From Rhodospirillales bacterium (lineage in GTDB: Bacteria; Pseudomonadota; Alphaproteobacteria; Rhodospirillales_A; JACZKS01): 7,338 nucleotides of DNA. The stretch is from positions 30,082 through 37,419 of the forward strand of contig JABGRG010000035.1 of the NCBI GenBank assembly GCA_018648445.1. The letters are read 5' to 3'. The notes beneath the pieces are model-generated. The model saw nothing but the letters and a program-made list of their open reading frames with translations. It had not been told where the DNA came from and searched no databases. This document shows positions 7,127 to 7,338 of this stretch, piece after piece. Both the position numbers and the translations under genes were made by a program. Numbering within the stretch: the stretch's first letter is position 1; each line of letters begins with the position of its first letter.

Positions 7127-7222
7127 TTATCCAACGTACTCTGGCGTCCGACGAACAAACCCCCCGTCAGGCCGCAGAAATTGGTTGGCGCTCAGGCTTT
7201 TCGATGCGGAAACAGGCAGCAC
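7127..7222 (-). CDS. Possible 31-residue leader peptide ORF ahead of the kinase
   Basis: A GTG at 7222 begins a 31-codon frame ending in TAA at 7129-7127. One base separates this stop from the kinase ATG (TAA-C-ATG). A perfect AAGGAGG (7232-7238) sits 9 nt before the GTG. An in-frame TGA at 7194-7192 separates that ribosome-binding site from the kinase frame, so it cannot serve the kinase directly. The peptide (MLPVSASKSLSANQFLRPDG then GFVRRTPEYVG) has no membrane segment and no resemblance I recognise. It may simply couple ribosomes onto the weakly preceded kinase start. Alternatively, a one-base deletion in its G6 run would join it to the kinase frame. A chance ORF is also possible at this length. 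Confidence 0.38.
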   Translation of the reverse strand: MLPVSASKSLSANQFLRPDGGFVRRTPEYVG

Positions 7223-7231
7223 GAAAAGTTG

Positions 7232-7238
7232 CCTCCTT
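7232..7238 (-). promoter_or_regulatory. Perfect Shine-Dalgarno (AAGGAGG) upstream of the kinase leader ORF
   Basis: The minus strand reads AAGGAGG, the strongest ribosome-binding site in the window. It lies 107 nt before the kinase ATG and 9 nt before the GTG of the 31-codon ORF. It lies downstream of the candidate promoter, so it would be in the 5' leader of the kinase mRNA. Confidence 0.5.
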
Positions 7239-7258
7239 GGCGAATGCTGAAACTTGTA

Positions 7259-7286
7259 ATTATTTCTTTTTCGCATCCTGTCTCAA
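7259..7286 (-). promoter_or_regulatory. Candidate sigma-70-like promoter for the leader ORF and kinase
   Basis: On the minus strand TTGAGA (7286-7281) is separated by 16 nt from AATAAT (7264-7259), a 5/6 match to TATAAT. The element lies in a local AT-rich patch between about 7251 and 7305. Transcription would start near 7252, leaving a short leader before the AAGGAGG at 7238. The assignment rests on consensus matching only. Confidence 0.42.
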
Positions 7287-7338
7287 TTAGCCCACATTAT
7301 TCATGACTACCGTCTTATTTGATCGGGGCATACGGCAT

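Noticed and set aside
7303..7338. Plus-strand ATG opening 12 codons to the right edge (MTTVLFDRGIRH)
   Set aside because: It could be the start of a divergent gene, but no ribosome-binding site precedes it and 12 codons cannot be judged. It is not annotated without sequence beyond the edge.
7315..7338. Minus-strand frame entering from the right edge and ending at TAA (7315-7317)
   Set aside because: It could be the tail of an upstream gene (...YAPIK), but only seven codons are visible and all three minus-strand frames stop nearby, so none can be chosen.

Overview
The window looks like chromosomal DNA from an alphaproteobacterium, possibly a Rhodospirillales-type organism. This is inferred from GC-rich, densely packed genes, the style of the hybrid histidine kinase, and the gene families present; nothing in the sequence fixes the species. 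I see no mobile element, CRISPR array, tRNA or rRNA.

Layout, left to right. (1) Positions 1-451, minus strand: the N-terminal 150 residues of an exported protein. It has a signal peptide, a Pro/Ala-rich linker and then a 14-residue coiled-coil-like repeat encoded by a 42-bp tandem repeat that runs off the left edge. (2) 541-2773, minus strand: a two-gene unit, a zinc-dependent sorbitol/idonate-type dehydrogenase followed 16 nt later by a BaiN/YhiN-type (HI0933 family) flavoprotein. (3) A 115-bp divergent intergenic region. (4) 2889-4498, plus strand: a Gfo/Idh/MocA-family NAD(P)-dependent oxidoreductase overlapping by 4 nt (ATGA) with a HAD-superfamily phosphatase. (5) 4495-7125, minus strand: a large membrane hybrid sensor kinase (two transmembrane segments, HAMP, two PAS domains, HisKA, HATPase, receiver). 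Its stop codon overlaps that of the HAD gene tail to tail. (6) 7126-7338: the kinase's upstream region, with a plausible sigma-70-like promoter, a perfect Shine-Dalgarno sequence and a 31-codon leader ORF that ends one base before the kinase ATG.

Functionally, the divergent dehydrogenase and oxidoreductase/phosphatase pair suggests a small carbohydrate or polyol interconversion module (oxidation plus dephosphorylation). The substrate cannot be read from sequence. The kinase has no response-regulator gene beside it inside the window, so its output partner is unknown. The most notable features are the repeat array under evident synonymous divergence at the left edge, and the leader ORF/G-tract arrangement in front of the kinase. 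I found no clear evidence of a wholly new multi-gene system.
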